Shown here: positions 40,221 to 49,143 of the stretch, piece by piece
How the letters are laid out: every line of letters begins with the position of its first letter
How positions within the stretch are numbered: position 1 is the stretch's first letter
DNA from: Ruminococcaceae bacterium UBA6434
GTDB taxonomy: Bacteria > Bacillota > Clostridia > Oscillospirales > Acutalibacteraceae
Reading direction: 5' to 3'
Assembly: GCA_002437245.1 (NCBI GenBank)
Contig: DJOQ01000050.1
Coordinates: 5,308-69,307 of the forward strand
DNA: 64,000 nt
Translations under genes and position numbers: made by a program
The notes under the pieces: model-generated
The model's database searches: none
The model's input: the letters and a program-made list of their open reading frames with translations, nothing else
Told to the model about the DNA's origin: nothing

Positions 40221-40258
40221 CGGCGGCCTTCAGGTCGCCGTTTTGCTTTGCCTTTTTT
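40221..40258 (+). terminator. Terminator after noc
   Basis: The stem CGGCGGCC-TTCA-GGTCGCCG (one G-T pair) is followed by a T-rich tract ending in TTTTTT, about 100 bases after the noc stop. Confidence 0.7.
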
Positions 40259-40374
40259 AATGAGCACCGGGGGTATGTCTTGAGGAGAATAGGCGGCTTA
40301 CTTATATAATGCGTATCGGTTTGCAAGCATAAGTAAATCCGACGGCGTTTCGCACATGAATCGCGCTTTTTCGA

Positions 40375-40390
40375 TGTTTCACGTGAAACA
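40375..40390. promoter_or_regulatory. parS site, perfect palindrome
   Basis: TGTTTCACGTGAAACA sits in a 22-base palindrome (40372-40393). It lies upstream of parA in the 452-base noc-parA gap. Confidence 0.97.
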
Positions 40391-40419
40391 TCGAAATCAA
40401 GCTTTCACAAAGCAAGTAA

Positions 40420-40435
40420 TGTTCCACGTGAAACA
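40420..40435. promoter_or_regulatory. parS site, second copy upstream of parA
   Basis: TGTTCCACGTGAAACA matches the consensus exactly. It is 45 bases from the first site, about four DNA turns. It could also let ParB or ParA influence the nearby parA promoter. Confidence 0.96.
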
Positions 40436-40487
40436 ATCGACGCCGCAAAAAAATCAATGAAATTTGAGCCGAATAATAAAATTGTTC

Positions 40488-40516
40488 TTTGAATTGGGCG
40501 CCGTTTGTGATATACT
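40488..40516 (+). promoter_or_regulatory. Promoter of the parA-parB operon
   Basis: TTTGAA (40488-40493), a 17-base spacer, TATACT (40511-40516), 60 bases before parA and 52 bases after the second parS. Confidence 0.55.
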
Positions 40517-40575
40517 TTTAATAGTATTTCAAAAAAGGCTATGATGACCTCTGAAACAGGAGTGATAAATAAGGT

Positions 40576-41349
40576 ATGGCAAAGACCATTTCCGTGATAA
40601 ACCAAAAGGGCGGCGTAGGCAAAACCACCACGGCCGTCAACCTCTCTGCCGCGGTCGGCGCTCTCGGCAAACGTGTTTTGCTCGCCGATATAGATCCGCA
40701 GGGCAACTCCACGAGCGGTTACGGCATAAGCAAGCGAAGTATTGAAAATTCAACATACGATATGCTTATAAACGGCGTAAAGGCTTCGGATGTGGTAGTA
40801 AAAACCAAATTCCGAAATGTCGATTTGCTGCCGTCCGATATGAACCTTGCCGGCGCCGAGGTCGAAATGATTGGAATGGACTCGCGTGAGAGCCTTCTCA
40901 AAAAAGCCCTCGCCGATGTCTGGGAGAATTACGATTATATTTTTCTCGACTGTCCGCCGTCACTCGGCATAATAACAATAAACGCGCTCTGCGCGAGCGA
41001 CACATTTTTGGTGCCGATACAGTGCGAATACTACGCGCTTGAGGGCCTTGCGCAGCTTATGTCCACCGTCCGTCAGATAAAAAGACTCTATAACCCGTCG
41101 ATAGAGCTTGAGGGCGTTTTGCTCACGATGTACGACGGCAGACTGAATTTGACGTCTCAGGTGGTTGCCGAAGTCAAAAAGTTCTTTCCGCAGAAGGTGT
41201 ATAAATCCACCATACCGCGAAACGTCAGGCTCTCCGAGGCTCCGAGCTTCGGCGAACCGGTAATGTATTACGACAGAAATTCAAAGGGAGCGGCGGCGTA
41301 TGCGGATTTTGCGGAGGAATTTCTTAAAAAGCAAGCGAGGGAAAATTGA
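40576..41349 (+). CDS. parA: Chromosome partitioning ATPase ParA (Soj)
   Basis: The 257-residue protein has the deviant Walker A (KGGVGKTTTAVNL), DIDPQGNSTSGYG and LDCPPSLG motifs of Soj. It acts with ParB at parS to segregate origins and to regulate DnaA. Its TGA overlaps the start of the lipoprotein gene (TGATG). Confidence 0.96.
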   Translation: MAKTISVINQKGGVGKTTTAVNLSAAVGALGKRVLLADIDPQGNSTSGYGISKRSIENSTYDMLINGVKASDVVVKTKFRNVDLLPSDMNLAGAEVEMIGMDSRESLLKKALADVWENYDYIFLDCPPSLGIITINALCASDTFLVPIQCEYYALEGLAQLMSTVRQIKRLYNPSIELEGVLLTMYDGRLNLTSQVVAEVKKFFPQKVYKSTIPRNVRLSEAPSFGEPVMYYDRNSKGAAAYADFAEEFLKKQAREN

Positions 41350-41966
41350 TGAGGAAAACTATCGCATTTATATCGGCTCTCATACTTGCGGTGTCGCTTT
41401 TTTTGACTTCGTGCGGAAAAACGCGCACCTTTGAACCGTCCGGCGTGACGAGTGAAAAAGCGTCCGTCACTCAGGCTCAAAAAGAGGAGCTGACTCTTTC
41501 GCCCGACAAATTCACCTTTGTCGGCGTGCAGATGGGTATGACGACCGATCAGGTTCAGCTTGCCATAGGCAAGGCGGCTCAGGTATACGCCAGAAACGAT
41601 AAGATGTTTTTGACCGAGAACGTAAAGGTGCAGGAGTTCAAAAACGGACTTGACAGGGTGGTTTATTACATCTTTAATACGAGTAATCAGCTTGTCGAAA
41701 TGCAGTATGTGGTGTCTTCGTCCGACGGAATTTCATATCAGAACGCCGTCACGATTTTCCGCGGCATCTACGGCCCCGACGGAATAGAGATACAGAGCGA
41801 AATAGGCAAGCGCGAAACTGTTTGGGAATATATGGACGTTTACGTAATAGTCGCGAGAAACGATGAAAAGGACGTCGTAATTTCATATATGCAGAAAAGT
41901 CTCTTTGAGACCGAAAATCAAAAGGACGTTGAAAAATACAACGCCTCAAAACAGGGGAGGAAATAA
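41349..41966 (+). CDS. Uncharacterised lipoprotein between parA and parB
   Basis: The protein of about 205 residues begins with a lipoprotein signal: MRKT, a hydrophobic stretch, lipobox LTSC at about 19-22. The mature part has a short linker, then a single domain (LTLSPDKFTFVGVQMGMTTD, followed by YYIFNTSNQLVEMQYVVS) reminiscent of small beta-rich extracytoplasmic domains. I do not recognise the family. The ATG overlaps the parA stop, and parB starts two bases after its stop, so all three are translated together. A membrane-anchored protein inside a chromosome-segregation operon is unexpected. Confidence 0.75.
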   Translation: MRKTIAFISALILAVSLFLTSCGKTRTFEPSGVTSEKASVTQAQKEELTLSPDKFTFVGVQMGMTTDQVQLAIGKAAQVYARNDKMFLTENVKVQEFKNGLDRVVYYIFNTSNQLVEMQYVVSSSDGISYQNAVTIFRGIYGPDGIEIQSEIGKRETVWEYMDVYVIVARNDEKDVVISYMQKSLFETENQKDVEKYNASKQGRK

Positions 41967-41967
41967 A

Positions 41968-42831
41968 ATGGCAGCCAGAAAAGGCGGGCTCGGCAAGGGC
42001 TTTGAGGCTCTTATGCAGTCAAACACCATGGACGACGAGCTCGGAGATAAGGCGACGCTTTCGATAAACGATATTGAGCCGAACCGCGGCCAGCCGAGAA
42101 AGACCTTCGATGAAGAATCTCTTTCGGAGCTTGCGGACAGCATAAGGGAACACGGAGTTTTACAGCCGCTTTTGGTAAGACCCATGCCCGACGGCAGCTA
42201 CCGTCTTGTTGCGGGTGAACGCCGTTTCCGCGCGGCAAGACTTGCGGGGCTCACAGAGGTTCCCGTAACGGTCAGGGAAATGACCGACGAAGAAGAGAGC
42301 ATATTTGCTCTTATCGAAAATTTGCAGCGTGAAAACCTCAATGCCGTTGAGGAGGCCGAGGGGCTTAAAACTCTTATCGACACTTTCGGCTTTACTCAGG
42401 AGCAGGCGGCTCAGCGCATAGGCAAGTCACGTACGGCGGTTACAAATTCGCTCAGGCTTTTAAATCTGCCCGACAGCGTCAGCGCCCTTTTAAAGGACGG
42501 TAAAATTTCAATGGGTCACGCGAGAGCGTTGTTGTCCGTCGAAAACGAAGCCGATATGAAAAATATCGCCGATATGATAGTCAAAAACGGCATATCCGTC
42601 CGCGAGACGGAGCGCCTTGCCAAAAAAGCCGGCAAAACAGGCACGGCGGCGGTAAAGAGAAAGAAAAAACGCGACACCTTTTACGACGAGGCAGAGCTTG
42701 CGTTGTCGGGAGTTTTGGCACGCAAGGTCAGAATATACAACGGCAAAGGTTCGGGCGGCAGCATAGAGATAGAGTTCTTCGGCAAAGAGGATCTTAAAAA
42801 GCTTGCAAAGCAGCTCGAGGCGCTTGAATAA
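41968..42831 (+). CDS. parB: Chromosome partitioning protein ParB (Spo0J)
   Basis: The 287-residue protein begins MAARKGGLGKGFEALM, the ParA-interacting tail. It has the CTPase motif GERRFRAARLAG and a helix-turn-helix with GKSRTAVTNS; Arg at the first specificity position marks true ParB. It binds the three parS sites and spreads as a CTP clamp. GGGGAGG at 41954-41960 sets the ATG at 41968. Confidence 0.96.
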   Translation: MAARKGGLGKGFEALMQSNTMDDELGDKATLSINDIEPNRGQPRKTFDEESLSELADSIREHGVLQPLLVRPMPDGSYRLVAGERRFRAARLAGLTEVPVTVREMTDEEESIFALIENLQRENLNAVEEAEGLKTLIDTFGFTQEQAAQRIGKSRTAVTNSLRLLNLPDSVSALLKDGKISMGHARALLSVENEADMKNIADMIVKNGISVRETERLAKKAGKTGTAAVKRKKKRDTFYDEAELALSGVLARKVRIYNGKGSGGSIEIEFFGKEDLKKLAKQLEALE

Positions 42832-42861
42832 TTTGAATTTTAATTTTTCGGAGGAAGAAAA

Positions 42862-44139
42862 ATGCTTGATATTAAGCTCGTAAGAGAAAATCCGGATCTC
42901 GTAAAAGAGAACATCAAAAAGAAATTTCAGGAGGAAAAGCTCGTACTTGTAGACGAAGTAATAGAGCTTGACAAAAAGTTCCGTGAGTCAAAACAGAGGG
43001 CGGACGAGCTTCGCGCCTCAAGGAACAAGATAAGCAAGGAGATAGGCGGCCTTATGGCAAAGGGTCTGCGCGAAGAGGCGGAAAAGACCAAGCAAAAGGT
43101 ATCGCTTCTTGCAAAAGAGCTCGAAAAGCTCGAGGGCAACGAGGAGACGCTCTCTGCCGAAATCAAAAAGAGAATGATGGTTATACCCAACATCATCGGC
43201 GACGACGTCCCGATAGGCAAGGACGACAGCGAAAACGTAGAGCTCCAGCGCTTCGGCGAGCCGTATGTTCCGCCGTTTGAGATTCCCTATCACGTAGACA
43301 TTATGGAAAAGCTCCACGGCATAGACCTTGATTCCGCAAGAAAGACGAGCGGCAACGGCTTCTATTATCTCTGCGGAGACATCGCAAGGCTTCATTCCGC
43401 GGTACTCTCATATGCCCGCGACTTTATGATAGACCGCGGATTTACCTATTACGTTCCGCCGTTTATGATAAGAGGAAATGTTGTCAACGGCGTTATGAGC
43501 TTCTCCGAAATGGAAAATATGATGTATAAAATAGAGGGTGAGGATCTCTACCTTATAGGTACGTCGGAGCACTCCATGATAGGTAAGTTCATAGACACGA
43601 TAACTCCCGAATCGGAGCTTCCCAAGACCCTCACAAGCTATTCGCCCTGCTTCCGCAAAGAGGTCGGCGCGCACGGCATAGAGGAGAGAGGCGTCTACCG
43701 CATACACCAGTTTGAAAAGCAGGAAATGGTAGTAGTCTGCAAGCCCGAGGACAGCGATATGTGGTACGATAAGCTCTGGAACAACACGGTTGACTTCTTC
43801 CGCTCGCTCGACATTCCGGTACGTACTCTTGAGTGCTGCTCCGGCGATCTTGCCGATTTAAAGGTCAGAAGCCTTGACGTAGAAGCGTGGTCACCGCGTC
43901 AGAAGAAGTATTTTGAGGTCGGTTCATGCTCAAACCTCGGCGATGCTCAGGCGAGAAGACTCGGCATAAGAATAAAGGGCGAAAACGGCAATTATTTTGC
44001 ACATACTCTTAATAATACCGTCGTTGCTCCGCCGAGAATGCTCATAGCCTTCCTCGAAAACAATCTGAACGAGGACGGCTCGGTGCGTATACCCGAACCG
44101 CTCAGAATGTATATGGGCGGCAAGGACGTCATAAAATAA
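42862..44139 (+). CDS. serS: Serine--tRNA ligase
   Basis: The 425-residue class II synthetase has the N-terminal coiled-coil arm (about 25-105) and the catalytic domain with LIGTSEHSM, FRKEVGAHG (motif 2) and a motif 3 arginine near NNTVVAPPRML. It follows parB by 30 bases and may share its transcript. No T-box leader is present. Confidence 0.95.
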   Translation: MLDIKLVRENPDLVKENIKKKFQEEKLVLVDEVIELDKKFRESKQRADELRASRNKISKEIGGLMAKGLREEAEKTKQKVSLLAKELEKLEGNEETLSAEIKKRMMVIPNIIGDDVPIGKDDSENVELQRFGEPYVPPFEIPYHVDIMEKLHGIDLDSARKTSGNGFYYLCGDIARLHSAVLSYARDFMIDRGFTYYVPPFMIRGNVVNGVMSFSEMENMMYKIEGEDLYLIGTSEHSMIGKFIDTITPESELPKTLTSYSPCFRKEVGAHGIEERGVYRIHQFEKQEMVVVCKPEDSDMWYDKLWNNTVDFFRSLDIPVRTLECCSGDLADLKVRSLDVEAWSPRQKKYFEVGSCSNLGDAQARRLGIRIKGENGNYFAHTLNNTVVAPPRMLIAFLENNLNEDGSVRIPEPLRMYMGGKDVIK

Positions 44140-44168
44140 TTCGGTTATGTTGCCGTGAAAAGGCGCTA

Positions 44169-44197
44169 TTGACAAAACGCCGCATACGGTATATAAT
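44169..44197 (+). promoter_or_regulatory. Promoter of rpsO
   Basis: TTGACA (44169-44174), a 17-base spacer, TATAAT (44192-44197): a consensus sigma-A promoter, 110 bases before the rpsO start. Confidence 0.88.
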
Positions 44198-44202
44198 ACT
44201 CT

Positions 44203-44283
44203 CGCTGTTTCGACGGCACGGTCTTTGGCGTAAACCGAGTTCTTCCGGTGTTCACCTGTCCTCTGACTGTGACGGACGAAGCG
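44203..44283 (+). ncRNA. Candidate S15-binding leader of rpsO
   Basis: The leader can close on itself. CGC-TTCG (44203-44212) pairs with CGAAGCG (44277-44283). Inside are hairpins CGGT/ACCG, GGTG-tt-CACC and GTC/GAC. A multi-branch leader before rpsO fits known S15 autoregulation in several bacterial groups. The fold is drawn by eye. Confidence 0.4.
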
Positions 44284-44307
44284 AAATATCATAATGAGGT
44301 GAAAAAA

Positions 44308-44571
44308 ATGACACAGGCAGAAAAACAGGCTATTATGAAAGAGTATGCCACTCACGAGGGCGACACCGGTTCACCGGAGGTTCAAATCGCTGTTCTCACC
44401 AAGAGAATCAACGACCTCACCGAGCATCTCAAGGAGCATCACAAGGACCATCATTCAAGAAGAGGCCTTCTTAAAATGGTAGGTCACAGACGTAACCTCC
44501 TCGCATACCTTCAGAAAACCGATATCGAAAGATACCGTGCAATCGTTCAGAAGCTCGGTCTTCGTAAATAA
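44308..44571 (+). CDS. rpsO: Ribosomal protein S15
   Basis: The 87-residue protein has the S15 core ([39 protein letters not shown]). GAGGTG at 44296-44301 sets the ATG at 44308. It binds 16S rRNA early in 30S assembly. It is followed by pnp, the common pairing. Confidence 0.97.
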   Translation: MTQAEKQAIMKEYATHEGDTGSPEVQIAVLTKRINDLTEHLKEHHKDHHSRRGLLKMVGHRRNLLAYLQKTDIERYRAIVQKLGLRK

Positions 44572-44581
44572 TTTCGCGCTT

Positions 44582-44610
44582 AAGGCAAGCGGTTTTTTAC
44601 CGCTTGCCTT
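44582..44610 (+). terminator. Strong hairpin between rpsO and pnp
   Basis: A perfect 12-base-pair stem AAGGCAAGCGGT / ACCGCTTGCCTT has a five-T loop. The T-run after it is broken (GAATTGCTTTTT), so it may attenuate rpsO transcripts or act as an RNase III/processing site before pnp rather than fully terminate. Confidence 0.6.
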
Positions 44611-44778
44611 GAATTGCTTTTTACGGCAGGCGTAAAAGGCGTATAAAAAACAATCCGACGGGGCGTTTATCCGATGCTTTAGCGGTAAATGGAATCTTTA
44701 AATTTTTTGTGTTAAAGGTCGCATTTATTGCTAAAACCGGAAGTGCCTCTCGGAAATTCAAGAAAAAGAGGTAAAAAG

Positions 44779-46983
44779 ATGTTTTTCAAAAACTTCAAGG
44801 TTTGGGAAACCGAATTTGCCGGCAGAAAGCTCTCTGTTGAGACCGGCAAAATGGCAGGACTTGCAAATGCGTCGGTAATGGTTCGTTACGGCGACACAAA
44901 CGTGCTTTGCACCGTTACGGCTTCGGCAAAGCCGAGAGAGGGCGTTGATTTCTTCCCGCTCTCAGTCGATTATGAGGAAAAAATGTATTCCGTCGGCAGA
45001 ATCCCCGGCTCATTCCAGCGCCGCGAGGGCAGAGCAAGCGAAAAGGCGATTCTCACATCAAGATGTATAGACCGCCCCATCCGTCCGCTTTTCCCGAAGG
45101 ATCTCCGCAATGACTGCTCGGTAGTTGCAACCGTTATGTCGGTTGACCCCGATTGCAGCCCCGAAATTGCCGCAATGATAGGCGTTTCAACCGCTATCGC
45201 AATTTCCGATATCCCGTGGGACGGCCCGATTTCCGGCGTAAACGTCGGTCTTGTTGACGGCGAAATCGTATTGAACCCGACTCTCGAGCAGAGAGCAAAG
45301 ACCGACCTTAATCTCACCGTTGCTTCAACAGCCGACCTTGTGGCTATGATTGAAGCCGGCGGCAACGAGATTTCCGACGACCTTATGTTTGACTGCATTA
45401 TGGCAGGCCATGAGGAAAACAAAAAAATTGTAAAATTCATTCAGGGCATAGTAGACGAAATAGGCAAGCCGAAATTTGCTTACGAATCCTCCGACCCCGA
45501 TCCCGAAATAATGAAAGAGATTGAGGACTTCTGCATAGAGGACGTTAAAAAGGCTCTTGATACCGACGATAAACTCGTTCGCGACGAGGCTCTTTTGCCG
45601 ATATATGAGGCTGTTCACGAGAAATTCGACGAGAAGTTTGAGGGCAACGAGGGCAAGATTGAAGAGATTATGTATCTTGTTCAGAAGCACGTTGTTCGCT
45701 CCTGGCTCAAGGATGAGCACAAGAGAGTTGACGGCAGAGGCATAGACGAGATTCGTCCGCTCAACGCCGAAATCGACCTCCTCGCAAGAGCGCACGGCTC
45801 GGGACTTTTCACCAGAGGTCAGACTCAGGTTCTCTCGGTTGCCACACTCGGCTCCATGAGCGACTGCCAGCAGCTTGACGGACTTGACGAGCAGAAGGAA
45901 AAGAGATATATCCATCACTACAACTTCCCGTCATACTCCGTAGGCGAAACAAAGCCCTCAAGAGGTCCCGGCAGACGTGAAATCGGTCACGGCGCACTTG
46001 CCGAAAAGGCTCTTCTGCCCGTTATACCGTCGGTTGAGGAATTCCCCTATGCAATCCGCGTAGTATCCGAGGTTCTCTCATCAAACGGCTCTACTTCACA
46101 GGGCTCTGTCTGCGGCAGCACACTTGCACTTATGGCGGCAGGCGTTCCGATAAAGGCTCCCGTAGCAGGTATTTCCTGCGGACTTATCACCGGTGACGAG
46201 GGCGTTTACGGCGACTTTATGACCATGGTTGATATTCAGGGCCTTGAGGACTTCTACGGCGATATGGACTTCAAGGTTGCAGGTACCAAAAAGGGCATAA
46301 CCGCAATTCAGATGGACCTTAAGGTTCACGGCCTTACTCCCGCAATAATCAAAGAGGCGTTTGCAAAGACGCATAAAGCAAGAAATTATATACTTGACGA
46401 AATAATGCTTCCCGTTATAAGCGAGCCGCGCAAGGAGCTTTCAAAGTGGGCGCCCAAGATGCTCACCACAAAGATTGACCCCGACAGAATAGGCGACGTA
46501 ATAGGCAAGCAGGGCAAGGTAATCCAGAAGATTTGCGCCGAGTGCGACTGCAAGGTTGACGTCAGCGAAGAGGGTCAGGTATTTGTTTCCGCTCTTGACC
46601 TTGACAATGCAAAGAAAGCAATCTTCATTGTCGATACAATAGCAAACGGCCCCGAGGTCGGCGCGATTTACAAGGGAATTGTTACCCGTCTTATGAGCTT
46701 CGGCGCATTTGTTGAAATAGTACCCGGCGTTGAGGGTATGGTTCACATCAGCCAGCTTGACGTTAAGCGCACCGAAAAGGTTGAGGACGTTGTAAATGTC
46801 GGCGACGAAATAATCGTCAAGGTTCTCCCGAAGGACGAGCAGGGCAGACTTAATCTCTCCCGTCGCGAAGCGCTTATCGAGGTTGAGGGTCTTACCCCCG
46901 AAAACGACCTCTCCGAAGAAAATCAGCGCAGAGGCGGCAGACGCGACTTCGGCAGAAGACCGCATCGCTCGGATCGTCACTGA
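44779..46983 (+). CDS. pnp: Polyribonucleotide nucleotidyltransferase (PNPase)
   Basis: The 734-residue protein has two RNase PH domains, a KH domain (GDVIGKQGKVIQKI) and an S1 domain (GAFVEIVPGVEGMVHISQL), with an arginine-rich tail. The phosphorolytic exonuclease degrades RNA 3' to 5'. The ATG at 44779 is preceded by GAGGT and begins MFFKNFKVWETEFAGRKL. The rpsO-pnp order is conserved. Confidence 0.96.
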   Translation: MFFKNFKVWETEFAGRKLSVETGKMAGLANASVMVRYGDTNVLCTVTASAKPREGVDFFPLSVDYEEKMYSVGRIPGSFQRREGRASEKAILTSRCIDRPIRPLFPKDLRNDCSVVATVMSVDPDCSPEIAAMIGVSTAIAISDIPWDGPISGVNVGLVDGEIVLNPTLEQRAKTDLNLTVASTADLVAMIEAGGNEISDDLMFDCIMAGHEENKKIVKFIQGIVDEIGKPKFAYESSDPDPEIMKEIEDFCIEDVKKALDTDDKLVRDEALLPIYEAVHEKFDEKFEGNEGKIEEIMYLVQKHVVRSWLKDEHKRVDGRGIDEIRPLNAEIDLLARAHGSGLFTRGQTQVLSVATLGSMSDCQQLDGLDEQKEKRYIHHYNFPSYSVGETKPSRGPGRREIGHGALAEKALLPVIPSVEEFPYAIRVVSEVLSSNGSTSQGSVCGSTLALMAAGVPIKAPVAGISCGLITGDEGVYGDFMTMVDIQGLEDFYGDMDFKVAGTKKGITAIQMDLKVHGLTPAIIKEAFAKTHKARNYILDEIMLPVISEPRKELSKWAPKMLTTKIDPDRIGDVIGKQGKVIQKICAECDCKVDVSEEGQVFVSALDLDNAKKAIFIVDTIANGPEVGAIYKGIVTRLMSFGAFVEIVPGVEGMVHISQLDVKRTEKVEDVVNVGDEIIVKVLPKDEQGRLNLSRREALIEVEGLTPENDLSEENQRRGGRRDFGRRPHRSDRH

Positions 46984-47022
46984 TAACGCGAAGCTGATTT
47001 AACATCGCACGGAAATTTTAAA

Positions 47023-47079
47023 AGAGCTGTAAAACATCGGTTGATAATTTTTAACCTTTGTTTTACGGCTCTTTTTTTG
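47023..47079 (+). terminator. Terminator after pnp
   Basis: AGAGCTGTAAAAC pairs with GTTTTACGGCTCT (47060-47072), followed by seven or more T. The stem arms closely match those of the terminator at 54276-54312. The rest of the 352-base gap up to padR holds only the padR promoter. Confidence 0.85.
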
Positions 47080-47202
47080 TCGTTCGCGAGGGTTTTGCCC
47101 TGCGGCGATTTTTTCCCTGCCTATCCTGTGGGTGCTTGCCGTTTCCCCTGTTTGTACGGCTGTCCGTAAATGTTAAGAAATTATTAAATATCACAAAGTA
47201 TA

Positions 47203-47231
47203 TTGCATTGCAAGGTAGTGGGTGTTATAAT
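47203..47231 (+). promoter_or_regulatory. Promoter of the padR cassette with overlapping dyad
   Basis: TTGCAT (47203-47208), a 17-base spacer, TATAAT (47226-47231). The -35 lies in a small palindrome TTGCATTGCAA (47203-47213), which could be a PadR operator for autoregulation. Confidence 0.6.
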
Positions 47232-47335
47232 GCAATCGAAAAGACGAGAAAGCCGTACCGAAAAGCGTGTTTTTGTATTTCGGGCTTTGCGGCAAAATAT
47301 CGGTGTTTCACAACTCCGTCGGAAAGGAGAGTATA

Positions 47336-47656
47336 ATGAACACACAATTTAAAAAGGGTGTTCTGGAGCTTTGCGTTCTGTCGCTTTTAAAGCAGGGCGA
47401 CAAGTACGGCTATGAGCTTGCGGACACCGTCGGTAAACAGATAGACATTTCAGAGGGCACTATATACCCTCTTCTTAAAAGGCTCAGAGCCGAGGGGTAT
47501 TTTGAAGTGTATCTTCGCGAATCCACCTCGGGTCCTGCGCGAAAATACTACCGTCTGACTCAAAAGGGGTATGACACACAACGCCTTTTGGAAAACGAAT
47601 GGAAGGATTTTACAAAGAGTGTGTCTACTTTATTAGGAGGTGAAAACGGTGACTAA
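47336..47656 (+). CDS. PadR-family transcriptional regulator
   Basis: The 106-residue winged-helix protein has [17 protein letters not shown] at the start, [12 protein letters not shown] as recognition helix and wing, and [18 protein letters not shown] precedes the ATG. Its gene overlaps the DUF1700 gene by 8 bases. In such cassettes PadR usually represses its own operon in response to envelope stress or a small molecule. Confidence 0.93.
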   Translation: MNTQFKKGVLELCVLSLLKQGDKYGYELADTVGKQIDISEGTIYPLLKRLRAEGYFEVYLRESTSGPARKYYRLTQKGYDTQRLLENEWKDFTKSVSTLLGGENGD

Positions 47657-48242
47657 GACCGAATTTTTACAACAGCTTTATAACCTGCTCGGCGTTTTGC
47701 CCGCAGATGAGCGCGACGATATAATAGCCGACTTTGAAGAGCACTTTTCCGTCGGCGCGAGCGAGGGCAAAAGCGAAGAGCAGATTTGCTCGGAGCTCGG
47801 CGACCCCAAGAGCTGTGCCGCGCAGTACCTCAGAGACGAGCCGAAAAATACCGCCGCATACGGCGCGGGTCAAAACGGCAACCCGAGATACGAAACAAAA
47901 TATTCCGATGTAATAGGCGCCTCCCAAGGTGCTCCAAACGCTCGGGACGGCAGTTATTACGGCACGGAAAAGGGCGACCCTCGGCGAAATCACGTGCTGT
48001 GGTCAATTCTCTTTTTCGTCGGAGTTTTTGCGGCGTTAGGCGCGTATCCGTCAAGCATAACCATGATGATAGGCTTTTTTGCGTGTATTGCCTTTGCCGG
48101 AGTTACGGGTGCAATAACGGCTTCGCCCGCGGCGTTCGTATTTATATTTTCCGTGGGACTTATGCTCTTTGCGGCAGGACTTTTCCTGTTCCTTTTTATG
48201 ACGTGGTTTTTAAAGCTGTCGTGGCGCAAAGCCGATTTGTAA
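47649..48242 (+). CDS. DUF1700-family membrane protein
   Basis: The protein of about 197 residues has a cytosolic helical N-terminal domain ([46 protein letters not shown]). A variable linker and three transmembrane helices follow (about 115-190). The start is probably the GTG at 47649, nine bases after GGAGG; an earlier GTG at 47640 abuts that site. DUF1700 proteins regularly pair with PadR and DUF4097 partners. Confidence 0.85.
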   Translation: MTKTEFLQQLYNLLGVLPADERDDIIADFEEHFSVGASEGKSEEQICSELGDPKSCAAQYLRDEPKNTAAYGAGQNGNPRYETKYSDVIGASQGAPNARDGSYYGTEKGDPRRNHVLWSILFFVGVFAALGAYPSSITMMIGFFACIAFAGVTGAITASPAAFVFIFSVGLMLFAAGLFLFLFMTWFLKLSWRKADL

Positions 48243-48255
48243 GGGGGCAAAAAAT

Positions 48256-49083
48256 ATGAAGAAAAAGAAAGACGGCCTTATAAAAGGTATGATAGCCGCG
48301 GCGATAATCTTTATCGTCGGATTTATACTTGCGGTCTGCTTCGGCGCTTATCTCGGCGCGGACGCGGTAAGGCGCATAGCCTCGGGCGATACGTTTGAGG
48401 AGTTTGTCGAAGAGCGTTTCCCGAATATAGATTTTGACAAGGGGCAGACGGTAAACGAGTCGCAAACAGAAAAGTCAATGATTCCGTCGGGGTCGGCGCT
48501 TGAAATTTCCGCGGTGTACGGCGATATTAAAATTAAGACCTCCGACGGTGCAGAGGTAAGATGCGTCCTACAACAAGCGAAAGGCGGCGGCGCAAAACTC
48601 AATTTGTCCGACGATAAAATCATATTGGACGGCGGCGGCGTAACGCGCGGAACAGCCGAGCTTACGGTTTACCTGCCGAACAGCGTTTCGCTTTTAACGG
48701 TTTCAAATAACGACGGCGATATAAATGTAGACGGAGTAAAGCTCGGTATGCTTACGATAAATTCAATTTCGGGAGATATAGAGTTATCCGATTTCACAGC
48801 CCGAACGGGAAAAATCAAAAGCTCGGCAGGCGACACAAAAATATCGGAAACCGCCGTTTTTACGGAACTGCTCGATGTGAACCAAAGCTTCGGCGATATT
48901 GAAATTGATGTTCCGAGCGACCCCGATAAAATCAAATTTGTAATTAAGTCCGATACTTCTCTGAATGAAAAATCACTGTGCGACAGCTACCTTATGTCGC
49001 TTGCGCGAAGCACCGACGGCAAGGCGGAATACACCGTAAACGTAAAGAACGGCGAATTATCGGTAAAAAATTCCGACGATTGA
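48256..49083 (+). CDS. DUF4097-family beta-repeat protein
   Basis: The 275-residue protein has one N-terminal transmembrane helix (about 10-35). A parallel beta-repeat domain of the DUF4097/LiaG-like type follows, with repeated short strands (LTVSNNDGDINVDGVKLG; ISGDIELSDF; SSAGDTKIS; QSFGDIEIDVP). The N-in anchor places the repeats outside. It lies 13 bases after the DUF1700 gene. Confidence 0.85.
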   Translation: MKKKKDGLIKGMIAAAIIFIVGFILAVCFGAYLGADAVRRIASGDTFEEFVEERFPNIDFDKGQTVNESQTEKSMIPSGSALEISAVYGDIKIKTSDGAEVRCVLQQAKGGGAKLNLSDDKIILDGGGVTRGTAELTVYLPNSVSLLTVSNNDGDINVDGVKLGMLTINSISGDIELSDFTARTGKIKSSAGDTKISETAVFTELLDVNQSFGDIEIDVPSDPDKIKFVIKSDTSLNEKSLCDSYLMSLARSTDGKAEYTVNVKNGELSVKNSDD

Positions 49084-49143
49084 TTTAAGCCGTGCAAAAT
49101 GATAATATAATATTAAAGTGTAATAATAAAAGGAGTGTTTATT

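Noticed and set aside
39281..42831. Two ParB homologues as a recent duplication
   Set aside because: Specificity residues and gene order match the ancient Noc/ParB split, not a local copy.
47058..47336. Open frame of 92 codons before padR
   Set aside because: It runs through the pnp terminator and the padR promoter, has no ribosome site and no recognisable sequence.
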